A DNA stretch of 64,000 nucleotides from Streptomyces sp. 378. GTDB taxonomy: Bacteria; Actinomycetota; Actinomycetes; Streptomycetales; Streptomycetaceae. The position numbers were made by a program, and so were the translations under genes. The notes under the pieces were generated by a model, which was not told the origin of the DNA, ran no database searches, and saw only the letters and a list, made by a program, of their open reading frames with translations. Each line of letters begins with the position of its first letter. Positions within the stretch are counted from its first letter, which is position 1. Shown piece by piece: positions 1 through 8,064 of the stretch. The stretch is taken from the NCBI RefSeq assembly GCF_030124145.1, contig NZ_JASKMS010000014.1, positions 124,001 through 188,000 on the forward strand. The letters run 5' to 3'.

Positions 1-735
1 TACACGCGCGCCGGCGACAACATCCGCACCCTCGTGACCGAGAACGGCCTGACCGACGCATGGGTCCAGCGGGTGAAGGGCGGGACGGCCCCGGCGCAGG
101 GCAGTGACCCGCTCGTCTGCCCCACCACAGCACCCCCGAACGACTGCGAGGTCGTGGACAAGGTCCTCTACCGCGGCAGTCGGCTGCTGAACCTGGACGC
201 GACCCGCTACAGCAACGCGTGGGCGTCCTTCCTGGACCCGTCCGGCGGCAACCTCTCCGACCACTTCCCGCACGCGGTCGACTTCTCCTACACCCTCAAC
301 TCGTCGCTGCGCGCGAGCGACTTCTTCGGCGGCCCGCACGGCACGGCCTTCAACGACGCGGACGACCTACCGCCGACTCCCTCTCCCCGCACCCTGACGC
401 TGCGCGGCAGCGCCCGACTGGACGCCGTGTCCCTCACCCACGACGGCGGCACGACCCTCACCCACGGCGGCACGGGCGGCACCGCGACCTCCCTGACCCT
501 GGCCGCCGGTGAGCACCTGACCTCGGTCAGGCTGACGCAAGGCCGGAAGGACGGCCGTACGCGCCTGTTCTCGGCGGCCTTCACGACGGACCGGAACCGC
601 ACCCTGTCCGCCGGCACGGCCACGTCCGACGCGAAGACCTTCACCGCTCCCTCCGGCTGGCAGATCGTGGGCTTCACCGGCCGCTCGGGCGCCGAGCTCG
701 ACAAGCTGGGGATGGTGTACGCGCCGATCCGCTGA
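1..735 (+). CDS. Secreted phosphoesterase with C-terminal jacalin-like domain (5' truncated)
   Basis: The reading frame is open from base 1, so the N-terminus lies outside the window and only about 244 residues remain. The first third contains LSDHFPHAVDF, the C-terminal SDHxP block of endonuclease/exonuclease/phosphatase enzymes, the fold of secreted sphingomyelinases and DNases. The last ~145 residues look like a jacalin-type beta-prism: FFGGPHGTAFND at the start and GFTGRSGAELDKLGMVYAPI at the end match the family's GGxxGxxFxD and FxGxSGxxLDxLG blocks. Known family role: hydrolysis of a phosphodiester, with the lectin domain probably binding glycans. The substrate cannot be told without the N-terminus. 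A GC-rich hairpin follows the stop. Confidence 0.75.
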   Translation, partial: YTRAGDNIRTLVTENGLTDAWVQRVKGGTAPAQGSDPLVCPTTAPPNDCEVVDKVLYRGSRLLNLDATRYSNAWASFLDPSGGNLSDHFPHAVDFSYTLNSSLRASDFFGGPHGTAFNDADDLPPTPSPRTLTLRGSARLDAVSLTHDGGTTLTHGGTGGTATSLTLAAGEHLTSVRLTQGRKDGRTRLFSAAFTTDRNRTLSAGTATSDAKTFTAPSGWQIVGFTGRSGAELDKLGMVYAPIR

Positions 736-755
736 GCGGCCCGGCCGGCACCGCG

Positions 756-777
756 GGGCCGGGTGTGGTCCCGGCCC
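756..777 (+). terminator. Hairpin after the phosphoesterase gene
   Basis: A perfect 8-bp stem (GGGCCGGG / CCCGGCCC) with a 6-base loop lies 21 bases after the stop codon. There is no U tract, which is usual for streptomycete terminators. Confidence 0.5.
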
Positions 778-1052
778 AGCGACGGCGTCCCTCGGCGGCT
801 ACGACCTTCCACAGCCACTGCGCCCTGGAGTCCACGGGAGCCTTCGGCGCGTCCCGCGATGTACAGGCCTCGTGGGACAGGGCGCTCCACGCCCTGCACA
901 CACCGCTCCGGAACTGGCCCCGCGCGAAGGGGACATCCGAGGGCTGAACCGGCCCGCCCCGAGGACACGGCCGGCGTCAGGGCCGAGGCCTGCTCGCCGG
1001 GCACCGGCCCGTGGAGCGTGACCGCTCGGCGGTCACCCACCGATCAGCCGCG
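778..1052. other. Intergenic DNA without a supported gene
   Basis: This lies between the end of the phosphoesterase gene and the stop of the PEP-mutase family gene. Short plus-strand frames exist (for example 765-947), but they lack ribosome sites and show no protein family I recognise. Confidence 0.4.
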
Positions 1053-1865
1053 TCAACAGGCTCCAGGTCGGTACACCCGGCGGGCGGTGAAGGCCGCCAC
1101 GGCGTCGTAGGAAGGCGTCGCACCCGTCGGTGTCCGGCCGGCTCGCAGGTCCGCCATCGCCTCCAGGGCCGCGCCCAGCGCCCGCCGGTACAGCAGCGAA
1201 CCGAGGCTGACGCGGTGTACGCCCGCGTCGGCGAGGTGCGCGACGGACGGGCCGCCGGGCGAGTAGAGGACGTTGAGGGGCACGTCCAGGTGGCGCACCA
1301 GCGCCTCGATCGCCCGCAGGTCGGTGAGGCCGGGGACGAACACCCCGTCCGCGCCCGCCTGCCGGTAGGTGTCCAGGCGCGCGAGGGTGCCGTCGCCGTC
1401 GCCCAGCCAGTGGGTGTCGGTGCGGGCGTTGACGAACAGGCCGGGAGCGGCCTGCTTGACCGCCTCGATCTTCGCCGCGTGCCGGGCGGCCGGTCCGAGC
1501 CCGTCCTCCAGGTTGATGCCGACCGCCCCGACCGCGTACAGCTCCCGAGCGAACTCCCCCACCTCGTCCGGATCGTCGCTGAATCCGCCCTCCGCGTCGA
1601 CGGACAGCAGGAACGGTCCGGACCCCAGGGCCACGGCGAGCCGCAGCGTCTCCTCGCGGGTGGCCGCCGCCCCGTCGGGCAGTCCCGCGGCCGCGGCGAC
1701 GCCCAGGCTCGTCGTCCCGATGGCCGGGTGGCCCTGCTCCGCGAGGGCCCGGGCGGACGCGTGATCCCAGGCGTTGGGCAGGAGCAGGGGCTGCCCGGCG
1801 TGGTGGAGGGCGGCGAAGGCGGTCACGGACCGGCTGGACGGCGTCTGCCGCGGATCTGCGCTCAT
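1053..1865 (-). CDS. Isocitrate lyase / PEP mutase superfamily enzyme
   Basis: This 270-residue protein has the size and (beta/alpha)8 pattern of single-domain PEP mutase/isocitrate lyase family members. PNAWDHASAR at about residue 30, GTTSLGVAA at about 50, SVDAEGGFSDDP at about 89 (metal-binding acidic cluster), NLEDG at about 118 and NARTD at about 146 are the family blocks. Such enzymes cleave or rearrange C-C or C-P bonds of 2-oxo or carboxy acids using Mg2+. The KKCGH lyase motif of true isocitrate lyase is absent, so this is one of the uncharacterised paralogues (carboxyphosphonoenolpyruvate mutase-like or 2-methylisocitrate lyase-like). It is transcribed in the same direction as the rhamnogalacturonan genes upstream, after a 77-base gap, so co-transcription is possible but not shown. 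Confidence 0.8.
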   Translation of the reverse strand: MSADPRQTPSSRSVTAFAALHHAGQPLLLPNAWDHASARALAEQGHPAIGTTSLGVAAAAGLPDGAAATREETLRLAVALGSGPFLLSVDAEGGFSDDPDEVGEFARELYAVGAVGINLEDGLGPAARHAAKIEAVKQAAPGLFVNARTDTHWLGDGDGTLARLDTYRQAGADGVFVPGLTDLRAIEALVRHLDVPLNVLYSPGGPSVAHLADAGVHRVSLGSLLYRRALGAALEAMADLRAGRTPTGATPSYDAVAAFTARRVYRPGAC

Positions 1866-1942
1866 GCCGCCATGCTGGGCCCGGCTCGCTTCGGTGCGGA
1901 CCGAACCATGGCGGCCGTGGGCGAACCCGGCCGGTCATGACG

Positions 1943-3622
1943 TCAGTCGACGGTCACACCGGCCCCGTCCAGCCGGACCCGCACCCGGGGCCCCTCGCTC
2001 CAGTGGGCCGTGAACTCCGCGCCGGAAGCGGTCACGGTGACCGTTTCCGCCAGCGGGGCCGCATCCGTCTCGGCGGTGAGCCGGGCCAGAGCGACGAACA
2101 GGGTGGAGTCCCCGGTCGTGACGCCGGTGAGGTCCTCGTCGAGGCCGGCCGCGGGCAGCAGTTCCGCCCGGACACCGTCCGGTGCGCTCCAGCCGGTCAC
2201 ACGGACCCGCGTCCCCGGCTCCGCGCCCACCACCAGATGCGCGCGCACCTCCACCGCCCCGCGCGCCAGCACCACACTCGTCACCCGGGCTCCCCCGCCC
2301 GCCGCGTGCCGGGACGCCACCCAGCCGTCGCCCACGCCGAGCGGTTCGATGCCGGTGCGGCCCGGGTCCCCGGCGACCAGGACGCTGTTGTCGTACGAGT
2401 CGGCGGGCGTCGTCACGGTGGAGTACGCGAGCCGCGTGTAGTACGGGTCGTAGCGGACGTCCTCGCTGCCGTGGTTGTGGAGGCGGACCACGCCGTCGGA
2501 ACGGGTCGCCTGGAGCAGCCAGTTGGGCGGACCGACGGGGGTGACGAAGTCCGCGCGCTCGGCGGCGGCGGGTTCCTCCGGTGCCGTCCACACCTCGTGG
2601 TCCGGGGGCAGCAGCAGGCCGAGGAAGCCCTTGCTCGCCCAGTACGGGGAGGCCGGGCCCGAGTAGCCCTGCAGGACGGACTCGTCGGGGCCGTGCCAGC
2701 CGAGGGAGAGCAGGCCCCGGTCGTCCACCGCGCCCCGGTCGAGGAAGTAGCGCAGTGCTCCCGAGGCCAGGCGCCGGGTCTCCCCCGGCGGCAGAGGCGT
2801 ACGGCCGGTCAGCGCGCCGAGCCACAGCGGTGCCGTCGTCGCGAAGCGGTAGGTCAGCGAGCGGCCCTGGTGCATCGGGGCTCCGTCGCCGCCGAACAAG
2901 CGGGCGTAGTCGGAGAGGTGGCGTTCCAGACGCGCCCCGTACAGGTCCAGCAGGCGCTCGTCGTCCTCCAGCCAGGCGTGCAGCACCGGGTAGAGGTGCA
3001 TCGCCCAGCCGTTGTAGTAGTCGTACTTGCGGCCGTCGCCGTCGGTGTACCAGCCGTCCCCCACGTACCACTGCTCGATACGCTCCAGGCCGCGGTCGAT
3101 CGCCGCGCGGGACGCGTCCGGCTCGTGGTCGATCTCGGCCAGGAAGCCGCCCACCGTGACCGGGAACAGCTCCCAGTTGCAGGGCCACGCCTCGGCGGTG
3201 AGCGCGTCGCCGAGCCAGGCGGCGGCCCGCTGCCGCACGCCGTCGTCCAGCCGGTCCCACAGCAGGTCCCGCGTCAGACGGAGGGCCAGGGCGATCGAAG
3301 CCGCCTCCACCAGGGGCTGGCTGCGGTCCTCGATGCGGGGCCAGACGCCCGAGACGCCGGCAGCCAGCCCGTCGGCGTAGCGCTCCAGGGCCTTGTCGTC
3401 GCGGCGAAAGGCGGCCAGCAGCAGCGTGCGGGCATAGCCCTCCAGGCCGTCGGAGAGGCGGCCCGACCAGCTGGTCCGGTCGCCGGGCAGGTGGTAGAGC
3501 GCGCGGTCCTCGCTCGCGTACGGCTCGACGGCGGTGAGCAGGGAGTCGGCCGCCGCCTCCCAGTGGGCGCGGGTGTATCCGGTGAACGGGGATGTCGTGC
3601 GGTCGGCGGGAGGCAGCTGCAT
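1943..3622 (-). CDS. DUF2264 family protein, probable oligosaccharide-processing enzyme
   Basis: The 559-residue protein matches DUF2264 throughout. It opens with SPFTGYTRAHWEAAADSLL, has many W/Y-rich helices (WPCNWELFPVTVGGF at about 205, YYNGWAMHLYPVLHAWLEDD at about 255, MHQGRSLTYRFATTAPLWLG at about 300) typical of an (alpha/alpha)-barrel, and ends in a beta-rich domain. There is no signal peptide, so it should be cytoplasmic. DUF2264 genes are often found with rhamnogalacturonan or uronate catabolism, but I know of no firmly assigned reaction. Here it follows the acetylesterase gene by 79 bases on the same strand, supporting a role in processing imported pectin fragments. The ATG follows a GAAAGAGA-type ribosome site. 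Confidence 0.75.
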   Translation of the reverse strand: MQLPPADRTTSPFTGYTRAHWEAAADSLLTAVEPYASEDRALYHLPGDRTSWSGRLSDGLEGYARTLLLAAFRRDDKALERYADGLAAGVSGVWPRIEDRSQPLVEAASIALALRLTRDLLWDRLDDGVRQRAAAWLGDALTAEAWPCNWELFPVTVGGFLAEIDHEPDASRAAIDRGLERIEQWYVGDGWYTDGDGRKYDYYNGWAMHLYPVLHAWLEDDERLLDLYGARLERHLSDYARLFGGDGAPMHQGRSLTYRFATTAPLWLGALTGRTPLPPGETRRLASGALRYFLDRGAVDDRGLLSLGWHGPDESVLQGYSGPASPYWASKGFLGLLLPPDHEVWTAPEEPAAAERADFVTPVGPPNWLLQATRSDGVVRLHNHGSEDVRYDPYYTRLAYSTVTTPADSYDNSVLVAGDPGRTGIEPLGVGDGWVASRHAAGGGARVTSVVLARGAVEVRAHLVVGAEPGTRVRVTGWSAPDGVRAELLPAAGLDEDLTGVTTGDSTLFVALARLTAETDAAPLAETVTVTASGAEFTAHWSEGPRVRVRLDGAGVTVD

Positions 3623-3701
3623 CGCGTCTCTTTCGTGCTCATACAGGTCGGAACAGGTTGGGCCTGGAGCGCCCCGGTTCCGGTCGGGGCGCCCCAGGGG
3701 T

Positions 3702-4745
3702 TCATCCCACCCGCACCTTGCCCTTCGGCACCAGATGCCGGGTGACGAGTTCGTCGCGGACGAGGCCCGCGTAGGCCGTCGCCCCGCGCACGGAGGTGTG
3801 CGTGTTGTCCCGCGCCTCGTTGGTGAGGTACAGCGCCTTGGAGCCTTCCACGCCGAGGGACTCCACCAGCGTCTTGGTCTTGGCCGTGAGGTCGATCAGC
3901 GGGACGCCGCGCGCCGCGGCGACCGAGCGGATGACGGCCGGGTGGTCGACACCGAGGCCGTTGACCAGGAGCGCGGTTCCGTTGTTCAGCGTGCCGTCGG
4001 AGTTGAACCAGCGCCGCACGATGGGAGTGACAAGGACCGGCTGTCCGCCCCGTTCCCGGACGCCCGCGACCAGGGTCTCCAGGTTGGCCCGGTAGGTGGC
4101 CTCATCCGTGGTCTTGTCGTTGTGCGCGAGCTGGACCAGGACCAGATCGCCGGGGCGGATCAGGGGCCGTACGGTGGCCCACAGCTTCGGGTTCCCCAGA
4201 TACGAGACCGTACTCTCCCCGGAATCGGCGTAGTTGGCGACGGACACGCCCTTGCGGAGGTACTGGGGCAGTTGCTGGCCCCAGCCGGAGTAGGGGTCGC
4301 CGGGCTGGTCGCAGACGGTGGAGTCGCCGACCAGGAAGATCTGGCGCGCGTGCCGGGCGGGTGTGACCTTGATGCCGGCGAGGGCGGGGGCGGCACCGCC
4401 GATCCGCAGGTCGAGGCCGGGGGTCCCCTCGGGGCCGGTGGGCTCGCCCTCGGGGGTGCGGACGTTCACGGTGAAGCTGTGGGTGACGCGCTCGCCGGCC
4501 GGGGCGGCCGTCTCGGGGAGAAGGGCGCGGCGGGTCTCGCCACTGACGCTCGTGCTGGACGCGGCCTTCCCGCCGAGCGTGACCCGGACGTCGTACGTGC
4601 CGGGCGGGACGTCGAAGTGGCAGGCGTCGGCGGTGCAGTGGGCGAGGCCCCGGCTCCCGCCTGCCTCGCCCGCGTGGGCGGGTACGGCCGACAGGGCGGT
4701 GCCCAGCGTCACGGCCGCCAGCACGGCGATGTTGAAACGTCTCAC
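3702..4745 (-). CDS. Secreted rhamnogalacturonan acetylesterase-like SGNH hydrolase
   Basis: The 347-residue product has all SGNH blocks: FLVGDST at about 138 (nucleophile Ser142), NYADSGEST at about 171, LAHND at about 206 (Asn209) and DNTHTS at about 313 (Asp313, His316). This arrangement is that of rhamnogalacturonan acetylesterases (CE12), which remove acetyl groups from rhamnogalacturonan I. A Sec-type signal peptide (RRFNIAVLAAVTLGTALSA...AHA) is at the N-terminus, followed by a beta-rich region of ~100 residues. I chose the GTG at 4745 because GGAGGAG lies 6 bases upstream; the frame is open further upstream, through promoter DNA. It is divergent from the PL4 lyase, which would benefit from deacetylated substrate. 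Confidence 0.85.
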   Translation of the reverse strand: MRRFNIAVLAAVTLGTALSAVPAHAGEAGGSRGLAHCTADACHFDVPPGTYDVRVTLGGKAASSTSVSGETRRALLPETAAPAGERVTHSFTVNVRTPEGEPTGPEGTPGLDLRIGGAAPALAGIKVTPARHARQIFLVGDSTVCDQPGDPYSGWGQQLPQYLRKGVSVANYADSGESTVSYLGNPKLWATVRPLIRPGDLVLVQLAHNDKTTDEATYRANLETLVAGVRERGGQPVLVTPIVRRWFNSDGTLNNGTALLVNGLGVDHPAVIRSVAAARGVPLIDLTAKTKTLVESLGVEGSKALYLTNEARDNTHTSVRGATAYAGLVRDELVTRHLVPKGKVRVG

Positions 4746-4791
4746 TCGCAGCTCCTCCGTCACGGCGACAAGGCCTGGCGGCTGAACGTAT

Positions 4792-4806
4792 CGCTTGCGG
4801 CAAGCG
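4792..4806. promoter_or_regulatory. Perfect 7-1-7 dyad upstream of the acetylesterase gene
   Basis: CGCTTGC-G-GCAAGCG is a perfect inverted repeat 47 bases upstream of the acetylesterase start. The central CTTGCnGCAAG resembles LacI-family operators such as those of Streptomyces MalR. It runs into AAGCGCTTTCT, a string also seen at about 35852. It is probably a repressor site; the regulator is unknown. Confidence 0.5.
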
Positions 4807-4854
4807 CTTTCTAGACCTCCGGGCGTTTTCGCAAGGATGCTCCCTCCAGAAGAA

Positions 4855-4873
4855 CGAAAGCCCTTTCGCGAAA
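4855..4873. promoter_or_regulatory. Overlapping dyads in the PL4/acetylesterase divergent promoter region
   Basis: CGAAAG-CC-CTTTCG (4855-4868) is a perfect 6-2-6 inverted repeat. It overlaps a second palindrome, TTTCGCGAAA (4864-4873). They lie between the divergent starts at 4745 and 4974 and look like operator DNA that could control both genes. Confidence 0.5.
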
Positions 4874-4973
4874 TCGATTCAACTGTCACTCTCGCTCACA
4901 CCCTCCGCCTCACACCCCCCAACACCCCCCCACACCCCCACCCCACATCCACCTCCCGAAGGAGGCACCCCCC

Positions 4974-6635
4974 ATGTCCGGACCCGCGAAGAGACCGGTC
5001 GGCCGCCGCGCCTTCGTCCTCGGCGCCACCACCGCCGCCGGCGCGGCCCTCACCGGCACGGCCCAGGCGGCCGGCTTCGGCTGGGCCGACGACGGCTCGG
5101 CGTACGTCATCGACACCGGCGCCCGATTGGTGTTCAAGGTCAGCAAGTCCACCGGCGACCTCACCTCCCTGGTCTACCGGGGCACGGAGTACCAGGGCTA
5201 CGGCGGCATGAACTCGCACATCGAGTCCGGCCTCGGCGCCTCCACCGTGAGCATCAGGCAGTCCGGCCCGACGATCCTGGTCTCCGTCACGCATGGCACG
5301 CTGCGGCACTACTACGCGGCCCGCAGCGGCGAGAACAACGTCTACCTGTGGACCGACAAGGCCGACACGTCCGTGTCCGCGACCCGGTTCATCGTGCGCG
5401 TGAAGAAGGGCGCGTTCCTCAACGACGAACCCGACTCCTACACCTACGCGCCCACCGCCATCGAAGCCTCGGACGTCTTCCGGAAGTCCGACGGCCAGAC
5501 CCGCTCCAAGCACTACTCCAAGCTGCGCGTCATGGACTACGACCACATCGGCTGGTCCGCCGGCGGCGTCGGCCTGTGGATGATCCGCAGCAACCACGAG
5601 AAGGCCTCCGGCGGCCCCTTCTACCGCTCCCTGCTCCGCCACCAGAGCGCGGACGGCGGCGGCCTCTACGAGATCCTCTACTACGGGCAGAACCAGACCG
5701 AGAACCAGCGCTTTGGCCTGCAGGGCCCGTACGTCATCGCCTTCACGGACGGCGGGGCGCCCTCCTCGGCACTGTTCCCGGGCACGCTCACCACGCCGTG
5801 GGCCGACTCGCTCGGCATCCCGGGGTACGTGCCGGCGAGCGGCCGGGGCAAGGTGGCGGGGGTCGGGATCTCCGGGCGGGACACGGCGTACCCGTACACG
5901 GTGGGGCTGGCCAACGCGGCGGCTCAGTACTGGGGTGCGGCGCGTTCCTCGGACGGCTTCTTCACCGTCCCGGGTGTGCTGCCGGGCACGTACACGCTGA
6001 CCGTCTTCAAGGGCGAACTGGCGGTGTACACCACGTCGGTGAGCGTGTCGGCGGGCGGCACGACCACCCTGAACACGATCGCGATCCCGTCCTCCAACGA
6101 CCCGTCGAACGCGAGCGCGATCTGGCGGATCGGCGACTGGAACGGCACGCCGGGCGGGTTCAAGAACGCGGACCTGATGACGTACGCGCATCCGTCCGAC
6201 GTCCGGGCCGCGTCCTGGACGGGGAACGTCGTCATCGGCAACGGCGAGACGGCGGCCTTCCCCTGCTACCTCTGGAAGGACGTCAACAGCGGCATCCTGG
6301 TGTACTTCCGGCTGACCGCCGCCCAGGCCGCCGCCGCGCACACCCTGCGGATCGGGGTGACGACGGCGTACGCCAACGGCCGCCCGCGGGTGACGGTCAA
6401 CGACGCCTGGACGTCCGCCGTCCCCTCCCCGCCCACCCAGCCGAACACCCGGTCGCTGACCAACGGTTCGTACCGCGGCAACAACCACACGTTCACGTAC
6501 AGCGTCCCGGCGTCCGCCTGGAAGACGGACACGAGTCAGTACAACGTGCTCCGGATCGACGTGGTGAGCGGGTCGGGGGCGACCGGTTTCCTCAGCGCGG
6601 GGACGGCGATCGACGCGATCGACCTGCTGGCCTGA
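4974..6635 (+). CDS. Secreted rhamnogalacturonan lyase, PL4 type
   Basis: The 553-residue protein starts with a Tat signal (KRPVGRRAFVLGATTAAGAA...AQA). The mature part matches rhamnogalacturonate lyases of family PL4: a catalytic beta-supersandwich (about 40-330) with SYTYAPTAIEASDVFRKSDG, SKHYSKLRVMDYDHIGW and GVGLWMIRSNHE, a fibronectin-like domain (about 335-380, PGVLPGTYTLTVFKGEL), and a C-terminal carbohydrate-binding beta-sandwich (about 390-553, IWRIGDWNGTPGGFKNAD). The enzyme cuts Rha-alpha-1,4-GalA bonds of rhamnogalacturonan I by beta-elimination. The ATG has GAAGGAGG about 8 bases upstream. It converges with the GH43 galactanase gene, with only 15 bases between the stops. Confidence 0.92.
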   Translation: MSGPAKRPVGRRAFVLGATTAAGAALTGTAQAAGFGWADDGSAYVIDTGARLVFKVSKSTGDLTSLVYRGTEYQGYGGMNSHIESGLGASTVSIRQSGPTILVSVTHGTLRHYYAARSGENNVYLWTDKADTSVSATRFIVRVKKGAFLNDEPDSYTYAPTAIEASDVFRKSDGQTRSKHYSKLRVMDYDHIGWSAGGVGLWMIRSNHEKASGGPFYRSLLRHQSADGGGLYEILYYGQNQTENQRFGLQGPYVIAFTDGGAPSSALFPGTLTTPWADSLGIPGYVPASGRGKVAGVGISGRDTAYPYTVGLANAAAQYWGAARSSDGFFTVPGVLPGTYTLTVFKGELAVYTTSVSVSAGGTTTLNTIAIPSSNDPSNASAIWRIGDWNGTPGGFKNADLMTYAHPSDVRAASWTGNVVIGNGETAAFPCYLWKDVNSGILVYFRLTAAQAAAAHTLRIGVTTAYANGRPRVTVNDAWTSAVPSPPTQPNTRSLTNGSYRGNNHTFTYSVPASAWKTDTSQYNVLRIDVVSGSGATGFLSAGTAIDAIDLLA

Positions 6636-6650
6636 GGGCACTCGGGGCCG

Positions 6651-8063
6651 TCATGTCCCGCGCGTCCACTGCTGGTTGGTGCCGCCGTTGCACGTGTACG
6701 TGATGAGCGCGGCACCGTTGGCGGTGGACGCGCCGTTCACGTCGAGGCACTCCCCGGTCGCGCGGGACTTGACGTTCACGTACGAGCCGGTGGTGGTCAG
6801 CGACCACTGCTGGTTCGTCGCGGAGGCGTCGCAGTTCTCCTGCGTGACCGTGCTCGCGTTCTCCCGCAGGCACAGGGAGCTGTTCCTGACCATCAGCTGG
6901 TAGGAGCCGCCGCCGACGGACTTGAACCAGTACTTCTGGTTGGCGCCGCCGTTGCAGTCGTACTGCTTGAGCTGAGCGCCCGCCCGGAGCGACTGGCTGG
7001 TCACGTCCACGCACTTGGAGGAGTGGCGGGCGATGAGGGTGTGGTACGTGGCGTTCACGCCGGAGACGGTCCCGGCGGCCGTGTCGATGGTGACCTCCGG
7101 CGACCAGGACATGGACATCGTGGTCGAGTTGGAGAAGGTCAGCGGCAGCCAGACGTAGCGCGAGTCGTTGACGGTCCCGCCGAAGGAGTTGCCCCAGCGG
7201 TCACCCATGTAGAGGTACGAGGTGCCCGAACTGCCCTGTACCGGAAGGACGTAGGCGGTCTGCGAACCGTACGTCGTCGAGTCGCCGACGTTCTTCATGG
7301 CCGACCAGGGGCCGGCGATGCTGGTGGCCGTGGCGTACTGCTGCTGGTTGGGGTTCCAGCCCGTGGCGCCCGAGGTCAGCATGAAGTAGACGCCGCCCCG
7401 CTTGAACAGCGCAGGGGCCTCGCGGTGGCCGCCGGGCCAGGGGTTGGCGACCAGGCTCGCGATGCCCGTGTAGTCGGCGGTGAGGCGGTAGATCTGCAGG
7501 TCGTAGTTCTCCCGGGCGGCGGAGATCATGTAGCCGGCGCCGTCGGTGTCGACGAAGACCGTGATGTCACGGGACATGTGCCGGTCGAGCGGCCGGAAGC
7601 TGCCCTTCCAGGTGTAGTTCCCGTCGACGGTGTCGGAGACGGCGACGGCCGCGCGGGCCTCGCTGTAGTCGGTGCCGTTCTCCTTGTGCATCCACATCAC
7701 GAACTTGCCGGTGGAGGCGTTGTACATGACCTTCGGCCGCTCGATGTTGGCGGTCGCGAGTTCCGGGTCGCTGGCCTCGGTCAGGACGTGGTTGCGGAAC
7801 TCCCAGTTCTTCAGGTCGGTCGAGCGGTAGGCGTCGACGTACCGGAAGGTGTTGTCGGCGTTGCGGTGTTCGCCGAACCAGTAGTAGTAGGTGCCGACCT
7901 TGAGGACGCCGCCGCCGTGCGCGTGGACGGGGTTGCCGGAGGTGTCCGTGAACTGGGTTCCGTTGGTGATGGTCTGGGGCGCGGCCTGGGCGGGCCCGCC
8001 GGTGGCGAGGGCGCCGAACAGCCCGAGGCACAGGGCGAGGAGGGCGGCGTGGGCACGTCTCAT
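6651..8063 (-). CDS. Secreted GH43 exo-beta-1,3-galactanase with ricin-type CBM13
   Basis: The 470-residue protein has a Sec signal (MRRAHAALLALCLGLFGAL...AQA), a five-bladed propeller domain (about 30-335) and a C-terminal ricin/CBM13 trefoil (about 345-470, three repeats with QxW-like NQKYW, NQQWS, NQQWT). The catalytic domain resembles GH43 subfamily 24 enzymes, which release galactose from the beta-1,3-galactan core of arabinogalactan. Candidate acid Glu215 is in GGHREAPALF and the modulating Asp166 in SRDITVF. The usual N-terminal base Asp is replaced by HAHGG, a known trait of this subfamily. One base separates its ATG from the stop of the upstream GH43 gene, so the two should be translationally coupled. 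Confidence 0.88.
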   Translation of the reverse strand: MRRAHAALLALCLGLFGALATGGPAQAAPQTITNGTQFTDTSGNPVHAHGGGVLKVGTYYYWFGEHRNADNTFRYVDAYRSTDLKNWEFRNHVLTEASDPELATANIERPKVMYNASTGKFVMWMHKENGTDYSEARAAVAVSDTVDGNYTWKGSFRPLDRHMSRDITVFVDTDGAGYMISAARENYDLQIYRLTADYTGIASLVANPWPGGHREAPALFKRGGVYFMLTSGATGWNPNQQQYATATSIAGPWSAMKNVGDSTTYGSQTAYVLPVQGSSGTSYLYMGDRWGNSFGGTVNDSRYVWLPLTFSNSTTMSMSWSPEVTIDTAAGTVSGVNATYHTLIARHSSKCVDVTSQSLRAGAQLKQYDCNGGANQKYWFKSVGGGSYQLMVRNSSLCLRENASTVTQENCDASATNQQWSLTTTGSYVNVKSRATGECLDVNGASTANGAALITYTCNGGTNQQWTRGT

Positions 8064-8064
8064 G

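Noticed and set aside
288..1040. Minus-strand frame opposite the phosphoesterase end
   Set aside because: It is a shadow of the jacalin-like domain gene with no recognisable protein features.
4746..4889. N-terminal extension of the acetylesterase to an ATG at 4889
   Set aside because: It would put coding sequence across the divergent operators and displace the signal peptide. The GTG at 4745 has a good ribosome site.
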